The notes under the pieces were generated by a model, which saw nothing but the letters and a program-made list of their open reading frames with translations, ran no database searches and had not been told where the DNA came from. Source: Hypomesus transpacificus (lineage: Eukaryota > Chordata > Actinopteri > Osmeriformes > Osmeridae). From it: a DNA stretch of 64,000 nucleotides. Position 1 is the stretch's first letter; each line of letters starts with the position of its first letter. Position numbers and translations under genes: made by a program. Shown piece after piece: positions 22,864 to 33,744 of the stretch. Location: assembly GCF_021917145.1 (NCBI RefSeq), contig NC_061063.1, forward strand, positions 5,680,944 to 5,744,943, written 5' to 3'.

Positions 22864-24121
22864 CTATGTAGGGATTCTTAAAGAGCAGATGAACTCGGCT
22901 TGCAGATCACACTGAGCACCAAGCCAACCATGATCACCTGAGGAGCAACGGAACAGTCAGATAATAACAAGGACTGAGACCGATCTAAGTCAATATTTAT
23001 CCTACTTCCAAAGTTCATCATTAAATACGATGTCCTGCCACTCTCGTTGCTGTCATCCAAAGCATGCACGTGAATGTAGTCAAACTTGGACCCATCGCTC
23101 CAGAACCACGAATCTCTCTGAAGATTAACCAAATATTTGTCAAGATAATAAAGCATGGATGCAAGCACTGATGCCTATGGACTATTACATCCACCCTTGC
23201 TTACGTCATAAACATTGGTCCCTCCAATCCATGTTCGGGTGGAAGCTCCTGTCTTTCTCTTGACCATTTCCTGGAGGATGTTGTTCTGCTTCAAGGTGTG
23301 CACAGAGGCAAGGTGTGCACCCAAGCGCAAGCAGTACAACTGTCGAAAGAAATGATTCATTTTCTCAAAGAGCAACATTGTACCCAACTGAACAAAGTGT
23401 GCCACAAGCTTCCAACAGGCTAATTGAATATGACCCATAATTAGTATCAATGTGTACAATTATGCACAAATACCAACTGCCCCTATACTCGGTTACCTCA
23501 GCATTAACCCAGTTAGTTGGATAGGACAGATAAAGGTAACATCTTTTCCCACATTTGGACCATCCTGGAGGACATCTACTCCCTGCTTCTCTTCTGGGGA
23601 AAGTGTGTTGTTTTTTGTCCTTAACCACATGTCCTTGAAAAGATGGAGAATGGGAAGAGAGCGAGATCAGTTGTAAGGGTTGTTGTTTTTATATTTAGTT
23701 TAAATTTCATATAATTTCTTACATTCTTCAAGCCGTGGTTGCATGTTTTTTTCACCCAGCATTGTAACAAAACAATTTTAAAACAGTATTTAATCATAAT
23801 TTTGCTTGACATGCACCCAGCGTCTAACCCACCCAGCAGAGAAATTGTCATTGACAATGTGACTATTTCAAATCAGAAGGCAACCTGATCTAATAAGAAG
23901 GTTACTATGACTGACAATCCTGGATTTAAATTAATATTCGTTTAAGAGCCACTATTATCGTTCCAGTCTAGTTACATACAGAAGTATATTTTATTCGGTT
24001 TAAGAAAATGTTTTCACATGTTCGTCTTCGTTAACAATATTGGTGTTATTGTGTTGTGCATCTCACCTGTAGCCACAGTCACGGAAAAGCCGGCACAGAG
24101 AAGCAAATGAATGATCCACAT
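22864..24121 (-). CDS. Secreted C-type lectin-like protein A, calcium site lost
   Basis: Five coding exons on the minus strand: 24067-24121, 23497-23633, 23205-23339, 23006-23117, 22864-22937 (TAG). They give 170 residues. Exon 1 is a signal peptide (MWIIHLLLCAGF). The C-type lectin domain (CTLD) keeps the N-terminal hairpin cysteines (RCPPGWSKCGKRCYLY), the LYCLRLGAHLASVH helix and WIGGT, and ends EFICSLRIPT. Aligned without gaps to lectins B-E, the sugar/calcium motif EPN is DSN, WND is WLG and the core Cys after the EPN loop is Tyr. All calcium ligands are therefore gone and one core disulfide lacks a partner. A non-coding 5' exon is likely (acceptor near 24140). The poly(A) signal is at 21123-21128, beyond the Tc1 insertion. 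The nearest families are fish ladderlectin, nattectin and type II antifreeze-like CTLDs. The start fits the conserved signal-peptide exon. Confidence 0.82.
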
Positions 24122-24141
24122 TGCTAAGTTGTTGGAATCCT

Positions 24142-25840
24142 AAAATAAAACGAGTATTTTTTAGTCTGTCAGAACTCTTGCAAACATAATCTATTTTAAA
24201 ATGTCAAACCATCGCAGAAATAGGGTCTATGCGAATTTCCGTTCAAGCTATTTTAGGTCGGACAAGTTGTGCACTAATGGATTCCAGCTGATGGTCATGG
24301 CTGCTTTACAGAGAGCCAGTTGCGAATCTAGGTTCCCACTTTTGGGGGGGGCTAAGCCCCGAGATAAAACCTATTGTTTTTCCTGTGACCCAGCAAAACT
24401 AGGGGGGTCTGGGGGCATGTTCCCCCAGAAGAAGTTGTTGAAAATATCCTTTTAGTGCCCTCTAGTGGGTTTTAGGAAGATACATTAACACATTTAGATT
24501 TCAAATATGATTATTCTTTTTTATTTTTTTTATTTTTTATTTGGGGGGGGCTAAGGAAACTTTTGGGGGGGCTCCAGCCCAGAATAGGGCTAGATATGCC
24601 CATGCAGAGAGCGCCAATTACACTCACAACAAACAACACTAGTGGGCCATGTGTTTCATTGAAAAACGTTCTCCCAAAGTGACATACATTTTCCCTTAAC
24701 AAGGTTCAACAATAAATAATAATGCACATTCAGAAACAAACACAAACTACAAAAACGACTGAAGTCAGAGTACAATTCTAAATAACTAATCTGACAAGTG
24801 ACAACACACACATTTAACCTGCACAGACAACCTTCCACAGCATCATCACCTGTTCTGCATGCTTCCTCTACAATTAAAGCAGATGAACATAGTGTCACAG
24901 GGGCATAGTGAGGTTTCACAGTGGTCATCCATCTCTTTTAAAATAACTAATAAAGAAACCAAATCCAGTAATTTGATGCTATGGAGTAGATTAGCTGATG
25001 TTCGGGAGGAAGGTAGCGCACCAAGACTCCTCCTTTACTCCAATCAACTCATACGCATCCCCGTTTTCAATTAGCCTACGAGTTCTGTATAAAGTCCGTT
25101 TCTCTGTTCCTTGTGCTAGTATGTTATCGTCACCCTCCCACCCTTCCCTTTCTTTTCTCTGCTTCTCCCTGTCGTCTATCCAGGCTTCCCGGGGAATCTG
25201 CTCAAACTTCTGCTCCGTGACCCACTAGGACTCTCCGCCACGGCCTGCTTCAATAAAAACATATTTTATTCAATTGCTGGTGTGTTACTGAACTCGTGAA
25301 CTCAGCGTTATTTGTTATTTTTCACACTTTACCAGTTTCCCAAGGTGTGACAGGAGGGCTTTTTGCTGGACAGGGTAAGAAGAGGATTAGATAAGAGTCC
25401 CATCCTCCAAGTAAAACACTGTGTGATCACTACTGTCAGGTTTGAAGTTCTATATCTCTGTGAGAAGAAACAAAGACACCAGTATATGTTACTCTCTTTT
25501 TATGACTGGAACCTTTTGTTATTTACCAGCCTGTCATGGACTTACCCCATGGTGTCCTATCTAGTGGAAATAAAACATTTGATTTTGTACACAAGGATTT
25601 TAGCTTTACTCACATAAAAAAAAACACTGGTAATATTTTGTACACAACTGTATGTGATCAAATGCATTCAGGTATATGACCATAGAAAGTCTCAATAACT
25701 GAACTACCAAATATGTGTTTGGTTCTGTAAAGGAGTTTCTTTGTGGGCTATTATAAATATGGACGTGAGTGAACAGGTGGAAGTTATCAGTGTGGTGGTA
25801 GCGCTCTGAACACAAAATAAGCTCTGACTGAATCATCTGT
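24142..25840. other. Spacer between lectins A and B with repeat-like segments
   Basis: No gene seen. The segment 24330-24610 has two G7-G8 runs in near-identical contexts (gggggggctaag and gggggggctcc) and looks like an old mobile element. The segment about 25000-25440 recurs at about 34625-35160 and 35610-35730, so it belongs to the duplicated cluster background. Confidence 0.5.
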
Positions 25841-25852
25841 TGGTTTCAACAC

Positions 25853-25858
25853 TTTATT
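25853..25858 (-). terminator. Poly(A) signal of lectin B
   Basis: Minus-strand AATAAA in the shared context ctcattcaataaagtgttga. Confidence 0.75.
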
Positions 25859-26128
25859 GAATGAGAAATACTTTTAAACAACGCTAAATAAAAGAATCAC
25901 CAACCAATTAATCTTCTAATCAATCAACATTTTAAGAAAAGGTCCACAGAAAAAACAGGTTGGTTTTCAGTCATTTATATTCTAATGAGTACAATGAATT
26001 AACCAACTATAGTATCCACTCTATGGTTATAACAAACAGGATTTAGAATTGATTAATAATTGAGGATGATTAAAAAATGATATATTCAAGGTCCATATAG
26101 TGCTGCAGCTTTACAAGCTGGTCTAACT

Positions 26129-27418
26129 TCATCTGGCGCAGATAAAGCCAAGGGTTGCATGGCAATATAGATCATTCCATTTCCTTGAACCTGAAAAAAT
26201 ATATAACCATTAATCATTGTGTATGTGTTTGTCTTTGGGAGAAATTGTGTGATTTGTGTGACAACGTGCTTTACCCTGATAGTTGATGTGGATACACGGC
26301 TCCCGTCGACCCTGATTGTTAGGCTGGCCACAGGCCCAGTATGTGAAGTCAAACCTTGATCCATCGCTCCACAACCACACTCGGCTCTTTGGAAGATTAA
26401 CAGACATTTGAATGTCAAGAACAGGCTGTTGGAATCAAACATGAATATTGTGATGCCTGTGACCCATCCTTACATCCTATCCTTCTTACCCTAACAGCAT
26501 CAGTCCCCCCAATCCAAGTCAAGGGGTAGCTACCAGTCCTGCTTTTGACCAATCTCTGGAGGAATTGTTGTTCCCTCAAGCTGTGCACGGAGGCAAGATT
26601 CCCTTTCAACTGCAAACAGTACCGCTACAAGAGAAAGACAATGTTCTTATAACTTTCATATGTTTTCTATTAAAACATTTTACCCAACTGAAATGTGCTA
26701 CAGGAAAACAGGAAAATCTAATATTGATTAATAATCATATTAATGTTATATGATTATCTGGGATTATTCAGAATGTCATATTGTTAATTGTTGTTTTTTT
26801 TTTTGTAACTGTTCTAGCAGCCTAGTTACCTCTGCATCAACCCATTGTCTTCGTTGGGACACATACAGGTAATTGCGTTTCCCGTATCTGGCCCATCCTG
26901 AGGGTCGTCTCTGGGCCATTTCCTCTTCTTCCCCGAGCTCTTCCAACTCGTCACTCTTCAGCTCCTCTTCTGTGTCGAGGAGAGACGGTGGGTTTCCATC
27001 CTCATCCATTTGTCCTAGAAAGGTAGTGTTACACAGCACAGTTATTCATGGAGGTCTGTTCGTACAAGGAGATTGAGAGCTGCACAAGGGCAGAGACACA
27101 TCTCACTTGGCCTAAACTGTAACCTTTGCTGTTACACCCATGAAGACACATAGTAGGGACGTATAGATGAATACCAGGTTCATCATCTTACCCAGAGGAA
27201 GGTCCTGCTGCTGCACTTCAGCAGACTCCATGGTGGCCTCTGTTGAGGGGACAAGTGTGTCATGAGCAGAGACATCAGGTTAAAATTAGGGTTGTTGCTC
27301 CTGTGCAAATTCAGAATGTGTTTTGATGTGTGTATGTGTGTTTGGAGTGTATCTCACCTACTGCACCACTCAAGACAAAGGCAACACATAGAAGAAAAGT
27401 AATGGTCAATATCGCCAT
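26129..27418 (-). CDS. Secreted C-type lectin-like protein B (QPN type, acidic pro-segment)
   Basis: Six coding exons, minus strand: 27358-27418, 27192-27239, 26830-27014, 26490-26624, 26275-26386, 26129-26190 (TGA). They give 200 residues. The signal peptide is MAILTITFLLCVAFVLSGAV. An acidic pro-segment follows (DTEEELKSDELEELGEEEE), then a basic RR step, then the CTLD. The CTLD has WVDAE, YCLQLKGNLASVHS, WIGGTDAV, VWLWSDGS, a QPN sugar motif (EPN in C, D and E), EPC, WND and LGFIC. The two N-terminal hairpin cysteines are replaced (RPSGW and KRNY). Relative to C and D it lacks six residues (18 bases) at the pro-segment/CTLD junction. The poly(A) signal is at 25853-25858. It is probably extracellular, with ladderlectin/nattectin-like family membership; the ligand is unknown. 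Confidence 0.87.
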
Positions 27419-28000
27419 GGTGATGATGGAATCCTGTAAAGAGACAGACAGCACAGAAGATTCATTCTAGGGTCATTGCTATCAGAATTCAATCCAACAA
27501 ATTCAACATGTTGATCCAGTTGAGAGTGGCAGCCTCAGTACCTGTTGAAGTGGGAATTGAATGTGTCAACAAGCTTCTGTTCCAATGCACAGAGAGTTCC
27601 CAATAAATACTTTCATGACAAGGAAATACGTACTTACTTTTTCGTGCAAATGGTCAATTAAAAAGTAGTTAGCAGATTGCTTTGTGAAATCCAACACCAG
27701 GAACTTTGAAGAATAATGTCCTTGATTTACCTGCTGACAAGGAAACACTTACTTAAAAAAAAAGTTTTTTGTGCAAATGGTAGATTAAAAAAATTGATTA
27801 CAAAGTAGATGTGAAATCCAACCCCTGGAACGTTGAAGAATGATTTCCTTGATTGACCTGCTGTCCCAAGTGTCTTTGTGTCTCAGTAGTGTCACTTCTT
27901 CCCTGTCTTTATCTTGGGGTTTTTCAAGGGACAGTTTGATATGCAAAAAAAAAATGCTCCTTGAATGTGGCTGAATGATCCACGGGGTATCTTCTATTGC
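27419..28000 (-). promoter_or_regulatory. Lectin B upstream region with non-coding 5' exon
   Basis: The sequence just before the ATG is a 3' splice acceptor (ctctttacag). Further upstream, near 27541, is a splice donor (caacag then gtactgagg) ending a short non-coding exon. It is preceded by a TATTTAT box near 27605. The same arrangement is found for C, D and the orphan exon at 30862. Confidence 0.6.
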
Positions 28001-28019
28001 TTAACAAGCCATAAAAAAA

Positions 28020-28615
28020 TGTTAATCAAGAGATGGTTGAACTAAAAACCTGAAGTTTTATTAAACCTTTAGTTATCAAATAATCCCTTTAAAATAATAA
28101 AGTTTTGCCATATCCATTTAAAATAATTACTTTTGAGTGGGTTTTCAGGCTTTTGAACCCAAAACCAATGTGGAGCCAAAACCAAGAAACATTGTGTCAC
28201 CCAGGGGCGTTGTTATACTTGGTGTGTGAATGGTGGTATGTTGTACTCATCGATTGGAGATATCCTTTTCATCGTAAACACAAATGGGAATTTGTTTCAT
28301 TTTGAATCATCTGAAGAGGACTGCTTGAACCATTTTAATGTCAGAATATTTATACATGGCTCCATGTCCAACCAATTTACTTCTTCATCGCTTTAAATGG
28401 AGACTGAAAATTGTCAAGACACTTCTTTGATTACGTGATTGAAAGCTCTAATAAAAACCTGAATCTTCAGCTCTGCCATGTGGCAGTCTTTTAGTTTGAC
28501 ATTGTTGCTGTAGGAGGAATTCTCACATAGCCATGTCATGATCACACATGAACAGGAACAATATGTAGCCAAAGAGTTTCCAATCAACAGAACCAGCAGA
28601 GATTCTGATCAGAGG
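28020..28615. repeat. Cluster repeat, inverted copies at 33015-33553 and 39465-40003
   Basis: About 590 bases starting taatcaagagatggttgaac. It matches, in inverse orientation, the inner and right part of the palindromic segment at 32565-33744 and its duplicate. No coding potential. Confidence 0.75.
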
Positions 28616-29376
28616 TTTCCTATGTTATGTAGTACTGCATGGCACTCAAAGTCTTGCTGAAAAAAACACTGAAGAGATTATTTATATTATGAATAGTATA
28701 GTAAGCTGATTGCTATAGTTATTGGGCATTTTGGTTTAACTTTCAGTAAATTCTATGCATGCACTTCTAAGAAGCAACGTTATGAAGCGCATCTTTCTAT
28801 CGGCACCTTTTTCCTCCTCACCACCACCTGTTCCCTGTTGTGTGATAATTACGCATCTTATAAATATCCTCTGTTTCCCCTCCTTCTTTGCTGAAGAGAT
28901 TTGTGATATTGACGTGTTCCCTATCGTTTTTTCTGTTCCAGCTGCGGTGAGCCGCTTTCCTACCCTTCCCTGGATTTACTGGACTACCATCCCGATCTCG
29001 GACTTGACGACATATTACGGATCACCCTTTGAGTTGACCTTCTATGGCAAAACTTGCTTTAGTTATAAATTTGAATTCCTTCTCTTGGATGTAAACTGTA
29101 GAGTACATTTTTGGTGTTGTACAACATTCAGGTGTTCAGAGTACATGGTTTATTGTTTAGGAACTTTAGAAAAGAAGAGTAGCGAATACATTTGTACTCT
29201 GAATACATTTATTTCAATAACACACCATTATCTTTTAGTTGACTTCCATTGGTCAAACTGTGCAAACTTTGCTGTCTTTATTACACATGAGGAATTATGG
29301 GATCAGCCTAAGGATGCAGAACATGAAAGGGATCTGATCCAAGGGATTTTACAGGTGGTTAAAACATCAGAGTCTT
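28616..29376. other. Gene-free spacer downstream of the natterin-like gene
   Basis: No supported gene. A 222-codon open frame on the + strand (28755-29423) has no recognisable domain and runs into the antisense of the natterin-like exon. The 28800-29040 part resembles mobile-element 3' sequence. Confidence 0.5.
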
Positions 29377-30412
29377 TCAGGGGCAGGCCTTGGCATGTGG
29401 CACCGGCTGGCAGCGGTCGATGACTGCTCGGCCCTCGCTCATCTGCACGCCGTCGTACTTGCCGGAGATATACGTCGTGCGGGTCACTCCGTTACTGTAG
29501 GTGCGGCTGAGAAGAGCTTTGTATGGGACGTCGGCGGTCATCTTGTGGCCTTCCATGCGAACCGTGCAGTAGTGGTTGGGGGGGACCTTAAGCTCCACGG
29601 ACAAGGTGTGTTCATGCTCGTCGGTGATGGTGGTGCCCTTGGAGGACTGGAGGGTCTTCTCTCTGCTGAGTTCCAGGTTGAGCTCGGTGTTGATGACAGG
29701 GATCTTGGTGGTGATGCTCGTTTTGATGCCCACCTTGGTGGAGCGGCCAATGTTCCAGGATTTCTCCACCGTTGTGGTCTTGGAGATGGTTACCTGCTTG
29801 ACCACAGTCTGGCACCCGTTGTTAGTCACCCGGGACGTGCGCATGGTCTCAGGCGGTTGGTTGAATATCTTCGCCTTGTTGATGGCGTACACCACGTTGG
29901 AGATGGACTGGGTGTAGTGATCTTTGTTGATGGCCAGGACCTGGTAGCTCTTGTACCAGTACTCACGTCCCTTCCAGGGCAGGAAGAAGGCCTTGTGCTT
30001 TGGCTCCACCTTACCCAGGCCGTACTTGTTCTGACCCACGTAGGTGCTCACCCAGGAGCAGGTCCTAACAGCATTTTTGGGCACAGAACCGTAAGAGCCT
30101 CCTTTCCACTCCAGGAACTCAAAGTTGTCCTTGTTAACCAGCAGTTCAAAGTTACGGGACTTGTGCTCTTTATCGCCATAGGGGTAGTAGCAGTAGGGGC
30201 CTTTGCTAGGGGTGTAAAACCCAGACATACAGCTGTATTTGCAAACGTAGTCTTTTCGTCTAACGTAGCTGTTGTAGATATCCACAGCTCCGTTGGGGAG
30301 CCGGCCGTTCCATCTCAGCCACTGCAGGTTAACGTTGTCCCCGAACGAGGAGAACGTCTCGAGCTGTTGGTTGTCAAAGTTGGCAGGTGTCAGAGGGCCC
30401 TTGGACAGGACC
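29377..30412 (-). CDS. Natterin-like aerolysin-family protein, large exon
   Basis: One uninterrupted minus-strand exon of about 340 codons ending in TGA at 29377. The N-terminal half is the natterin DM9-type beta domain (GDNVNLQWLRWNG, DYVCKYSC, YCYYPYGD, NKDNFEFLEWKGGSYGSVP, YVGQNKYGLGKV, EYWYKSYQVL). The C-terminal half is the aerolysin-like pore-forming module (KTTTVEKSWNIG, KGTTI, VPPNHYC, RMEGHKMTADVPY, and the end VIDRCQPV). The frame is closed by TAA immediately upstream, and the sequence there reads as a splice acceptor (cctcctctaagtcag). An earlier exon must therefore supply the start. The segment 30413-30691 has an open frame with a VPMLNPELEG-like pro-segment but in a different frame, which means an intron or a frameshift. 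Natterins are secreted or cytosolic defence/venom proteins of fish. It lies between lectin B and an orphan lectin signal exon. Whether the gene is intact is open. Confidence 0.85.
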
Positions 30413-30691
30413 CTGACTTAGAGGAGGGGGGACACTGCCTTCCAGCTCTGGGTTCAACATCGGCACTGCAGACAGGGGTGGAACGGCAGAATACTTGTGA
30501 GGTGTCAGACACTGCTGTGGTCGCCAGTAGAAAAGCAATTCACTATACAGAGATGGGTCGATTACTGTTTTCAAATACTGTGAAAAACATCCACTTCCGT
30601 GTTGCATGTTGATTTCTTTCACTGACTGCAACACAATTACAATTAAAGACTCAGCTGAAAGGCTAATGAAAACAACCCTGCTCTCATTCAC
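30413..30691 (-). other. Possible 5' exon or pro-segment of the natterin-like gene
   Basis: An open minus-strand stretch encoding a proline-rich segment (SAVPPLSAVPMLNPELEG). Its character suits natterin N-terminal pro-regions, but the frame is offset from the main exon. It could be a separate exon, a frameshifted part of the gene, or chance. Confidence 0.35.
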
Positions 30692-30861
30692 GCCAAAATG
30701 TATGTAATTCTTCCTTGTCTGACAAAAAATTGTTCATCATCATCCAACATTTGGACAGGTGTTTCGAGAGCAGTAACATCAGCTTAAAACTAGGATTGTT
30801 GCTCTTGTGCATATTCAGAATGTGTTTTGATGTGTGTATGTGTGTTTGGAGTGTATCTCAC

Positions 30862-30922
30862 CTATTGCACCACTCAAGACGAAGGCAGCACATAGAAGAA
30901 AAGGAATGGTCAATATCGCCAT
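30862..30922 (-). pseudogene. Orphan signal-peptide exon of a B/C/D-type lectin
   Basis: A 61-base copy of lectin coding exon 1. It begins MAILTIPFLLCAAFVLSGA and has an intact donor (gtgaga) and intact upstream acceptor, non-coding exon and TATA-like region through about 31380. No other lectin exons follow downstream on the minus strand; the natterin-like exon comes next. It is a partial gene duplicate, or possibly an exon captured by the natterin-like gene. Confidence 0.8.
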
Positions 30923-31934
30923 GGTGATGATGGAATCCTGTAAAGAGACAGACAGCACAGAAGATTCATTCTAGGGTCATTGCTATTGGAATTGAATCCA
31001 ACCAAATTCAACATGTTGATCCAGCTGAGTGTGGCAGCCTCAGTACCTGTTGAAGTGGGAATTGAATGTGTCAACAAGCTTCTGTTCCAATACACAGAGA
31101 GTTCCCAATATATACTTTGATGACAAGGAAATACTTACTTAAAAAAAAAGTTTTTTGTGCAAATGGTAGATAAAAAAAATAGATTAGAAAGTAGATGTGA
31201 AATCCAAACCCTGGAACGTTGAAGAATGATTTCCTTGATTGACCTGCTGTCCCAGGTGTCTTTGTGTCTCAGTAGTGTCACTTCTTCCCTGTCTTTATCT
31301 CTGGGTTGATCAAGGGACAGTTTGATATGCTCCTTAAATGTGGCTGAATGATCCACCGGGTATCTTCTTCTTGCTCATCAGCATCACTTCCTCCTCTTTC
31401 TGGGGTTTGATCTAGGGTCCTTTTGCACCACACACACACACACCTACTACCATTCTAATGGCCGGTGATTAATATTGAGAATCGTTTTATCTGCTAAATG
31501 CATAGGCACAGGTGATTTAGTTAGGAGATAATAGAATACATTCAACTGGCTTACACAGAGAACTATTGATTATGTATAAAGTAATTTCAATAACAGACCT
31601 CATGATTTAAATATGATAGATAACAAGTTTCCTATTATCTGTGCATTTATTACTGAAGCATATCAATATCAATTATGGACTAGATTTTGATCATGAACAC
31701 ATGCATGTTAATTAGTTGCAAGGTTATTTTATAGGCTGCTGAAGGAATCATTGGAGGAGGGTTTCCTGAACCAGTTAAAAGTCAGATGTCATATTTTTAC
31801 AAGGTTAAATGTTCTCCTTTGTCAGAGAGACATGGATAAACCCTCAATGGTTAGTTTCTATATGCAAGAAATAGGACAAAGCATAAAAAAACAGATTTAT
31901 ATCATAATACATTTTAATGGTATTACCATACCAA
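30923..31934. repeat. Copy of lectin upstream region and cluster spacer
   Basis: The segment 30923-31380 copies the lectin B/C promoter side (non-coding exon and TATA-like cccaatatatac). The segment 31550-31930 matches 38510-38960 directly and 33880-34200 in inverse orientation. No gene. Confidence 0.7.
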
Positions 31935-32564
31935 GACCCGGGTACTGACCTTCCGAGCGGTCAGCGGAACTGCACCTGACTATATCCAGTCTCTCATCCA
32001 GCCTTACACCCCCACCCACCACCTATGGTCTTCTGACAGCCATCTGGTGGCCCCACCTCTCAAGAGCACCTGCTCCCAACCCAAGCTCTTCTCCTGTCTG
32101 GCCCCCCAATGGTAGAAATATCTCCCCACTTCCATCAGAGATACTGACTGTCTCCCCACCTTCAAGAAAAGGTTAAAGACGCACTTGTTCTGAGAGTACA
32201 ACGGTACATAGGAAAGATTTGTTGGATCCGATGTTTGGTTATTTCCTGCAGGAACACAATGACACTTGTTGAGGGACTTGTTGCATTTGTTGGTTAGTTG
32301 TAACTGATTTAACTACTCGCTGTGAATTATATCATTGTTGTTTGCTTTCCTCCAGGTACACTCTAGCACTTTCGAGGATCACGTTGTTTACTTGTAACTT
32401 GTTTAACTTCATACTCTTCTGGTTCTACCCACAGCCACTTCTATGCTTTTCACAGTGTATGCTTAATGTTTTGGCGACCCGCAATGTTTTGGTTGTTCAT
32501 GATCATTGACCTATGCACTTTTTGTAAAGCTCTTTCTGTAAGTCGCTTTGGATAAAAGCGTCTG
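31935..32564 (+). mobile_element. L2-like LINE 3' end
   Basis: The first 280 bases translate, with stops, to a reverse-transcriptase C-terminal tail of fish L2-type LINEs (LFSCLAPQW, LPTSIRDTDCLPTFKKRLK, THLF). The last 50 bases are the conserved tail gtaagtcgctttggataaaagcgtctg. A second copy lies at about 42165-42640. 5'-truncated and dead. Confidence 0.65.
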
Positions 32565-33744
32565 AAATGGGTACAGATTTAATTGAGAGCTATCCAATTC
32601 ATGGCTGTAAAATGAGCCTGTGGAAACTGTTCCTTGTAATGTTTTTGGAGATACTTCCATGATAGCCAGAAAAATATAAAAAAAGGTGTGGTGTGTGAAC
32701 GTGTGTGTTTGGAATGCATATCACATATTGCATCATGCAGGACGAAGGCAGCATAGTAATCAAGAGATGGTCGAACTAAAAACCTACAGTTTATTAAACC
32801 TTTAGTTATTAGATGATTCCTTTAAAATAAACAAGTTTTGCCATGTCCATTTAAAATAACTATTTTTGAGTGGGTTTTCAGGGTTTTGAACCCAAAACCA
32901 ATGGAGAGCCAAAACCAACAAAAGTTGTGTTGCCTATCTTGGGTACAGGGAACTACCTCCAAACTGACTGAATCATACACATTAATGATCGTCCCTAGGA
33001 AACTCATGATCAGAATCTCTGCTGGTTCTGTTGATTGGAAACCCTATGACTACATATTGTTAGAATTCCTCCTACAGCAACAATGACAAACTAAAAGACT
33101 GCCACATGGCAGAACTAAATATTCAGGTTTTTATTAGACTTTTAATCAGGTAATCAAAGAAGTGTCTTGACAATGTTCAGTCACCATTTAAAGCCATGAA
33201 GTGAATTGGTTGGACATGGAGCCATGTATAAATGTTCTGACATTAAAATGGTTCAAGCAGTCCTCTTCAGATGATTCAAAATAAAACAAATTCCCATTTG
33301 TGTTTACGATGAAAAGGATATCTCCAATCGATGAGTACAACATACCACCATTCACACACCAAGTATAACAACGCTCCTGGGTGACACAATGTTTCTTGGT
33401 TTCGTCTCCACATTGGTTTTGGGTTTAAAAGCCTGAAAACCCACTCAAAAGTAATTATTTTAAATGGATATGGCTTTATTATTTTAAAGGGATCATTTGA
33501 TAAGTAAAGGTTTAATAAAACTTCAGGTTTTTAGTTCAACCATCTCTTGATTACTAGGCTGCCTTCATCCTGCATGGTGCAATATGTGATATGCATTCCA
33601 AACACACACATTCACACACCACACCTTTTTTATATTTTTCTGGCTATCAAGGAAGTATCTCCAAAAACAATACAAGGAACCGTTTCCACAGGCTCATTTT
33701 ACAGCCATGAATTGGATAGCTCTCTCCGAAATCTGTACCCATTT
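32565..33744. repeat. Long imperfect palindrome (inverted-repeat arms of about 315 bases)
   Basis: The left arm from 32565 (aaatgggtacagattt, gagctatccaattcatggct) is mirrored by the right arm ending 33744 (agccatgaattggatagctc, aaatctgtacccattt). About 550 bases of unique centre lie between them. No open frame with a known domain. It could be a foldback or MITE-like element, or a product of inverted duplication. Most of it is copied at 39033-40194. Confidence 0.75.

Noticed and set aside
25569-25840. Small open frames after lectins B, C and D (conserved in all three)
   Set aside because: Conserved only because the 3' flank was copied with the lectin unit; no domain, and changes do not respect codons.
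28755-29423. 222-codon open frame on the + strand
   Set aside because: No domain, odd composition, and its end overlaps the antisense of the natterin-like exon; it looks like read-through of old repeat sequence.
29395-30612. 405-codon open frame on the + strand
   Set aside because: It is the antisense of the natterin-like exon, whose minus-strand translation has clear family motifs. The plus-strand product has none.
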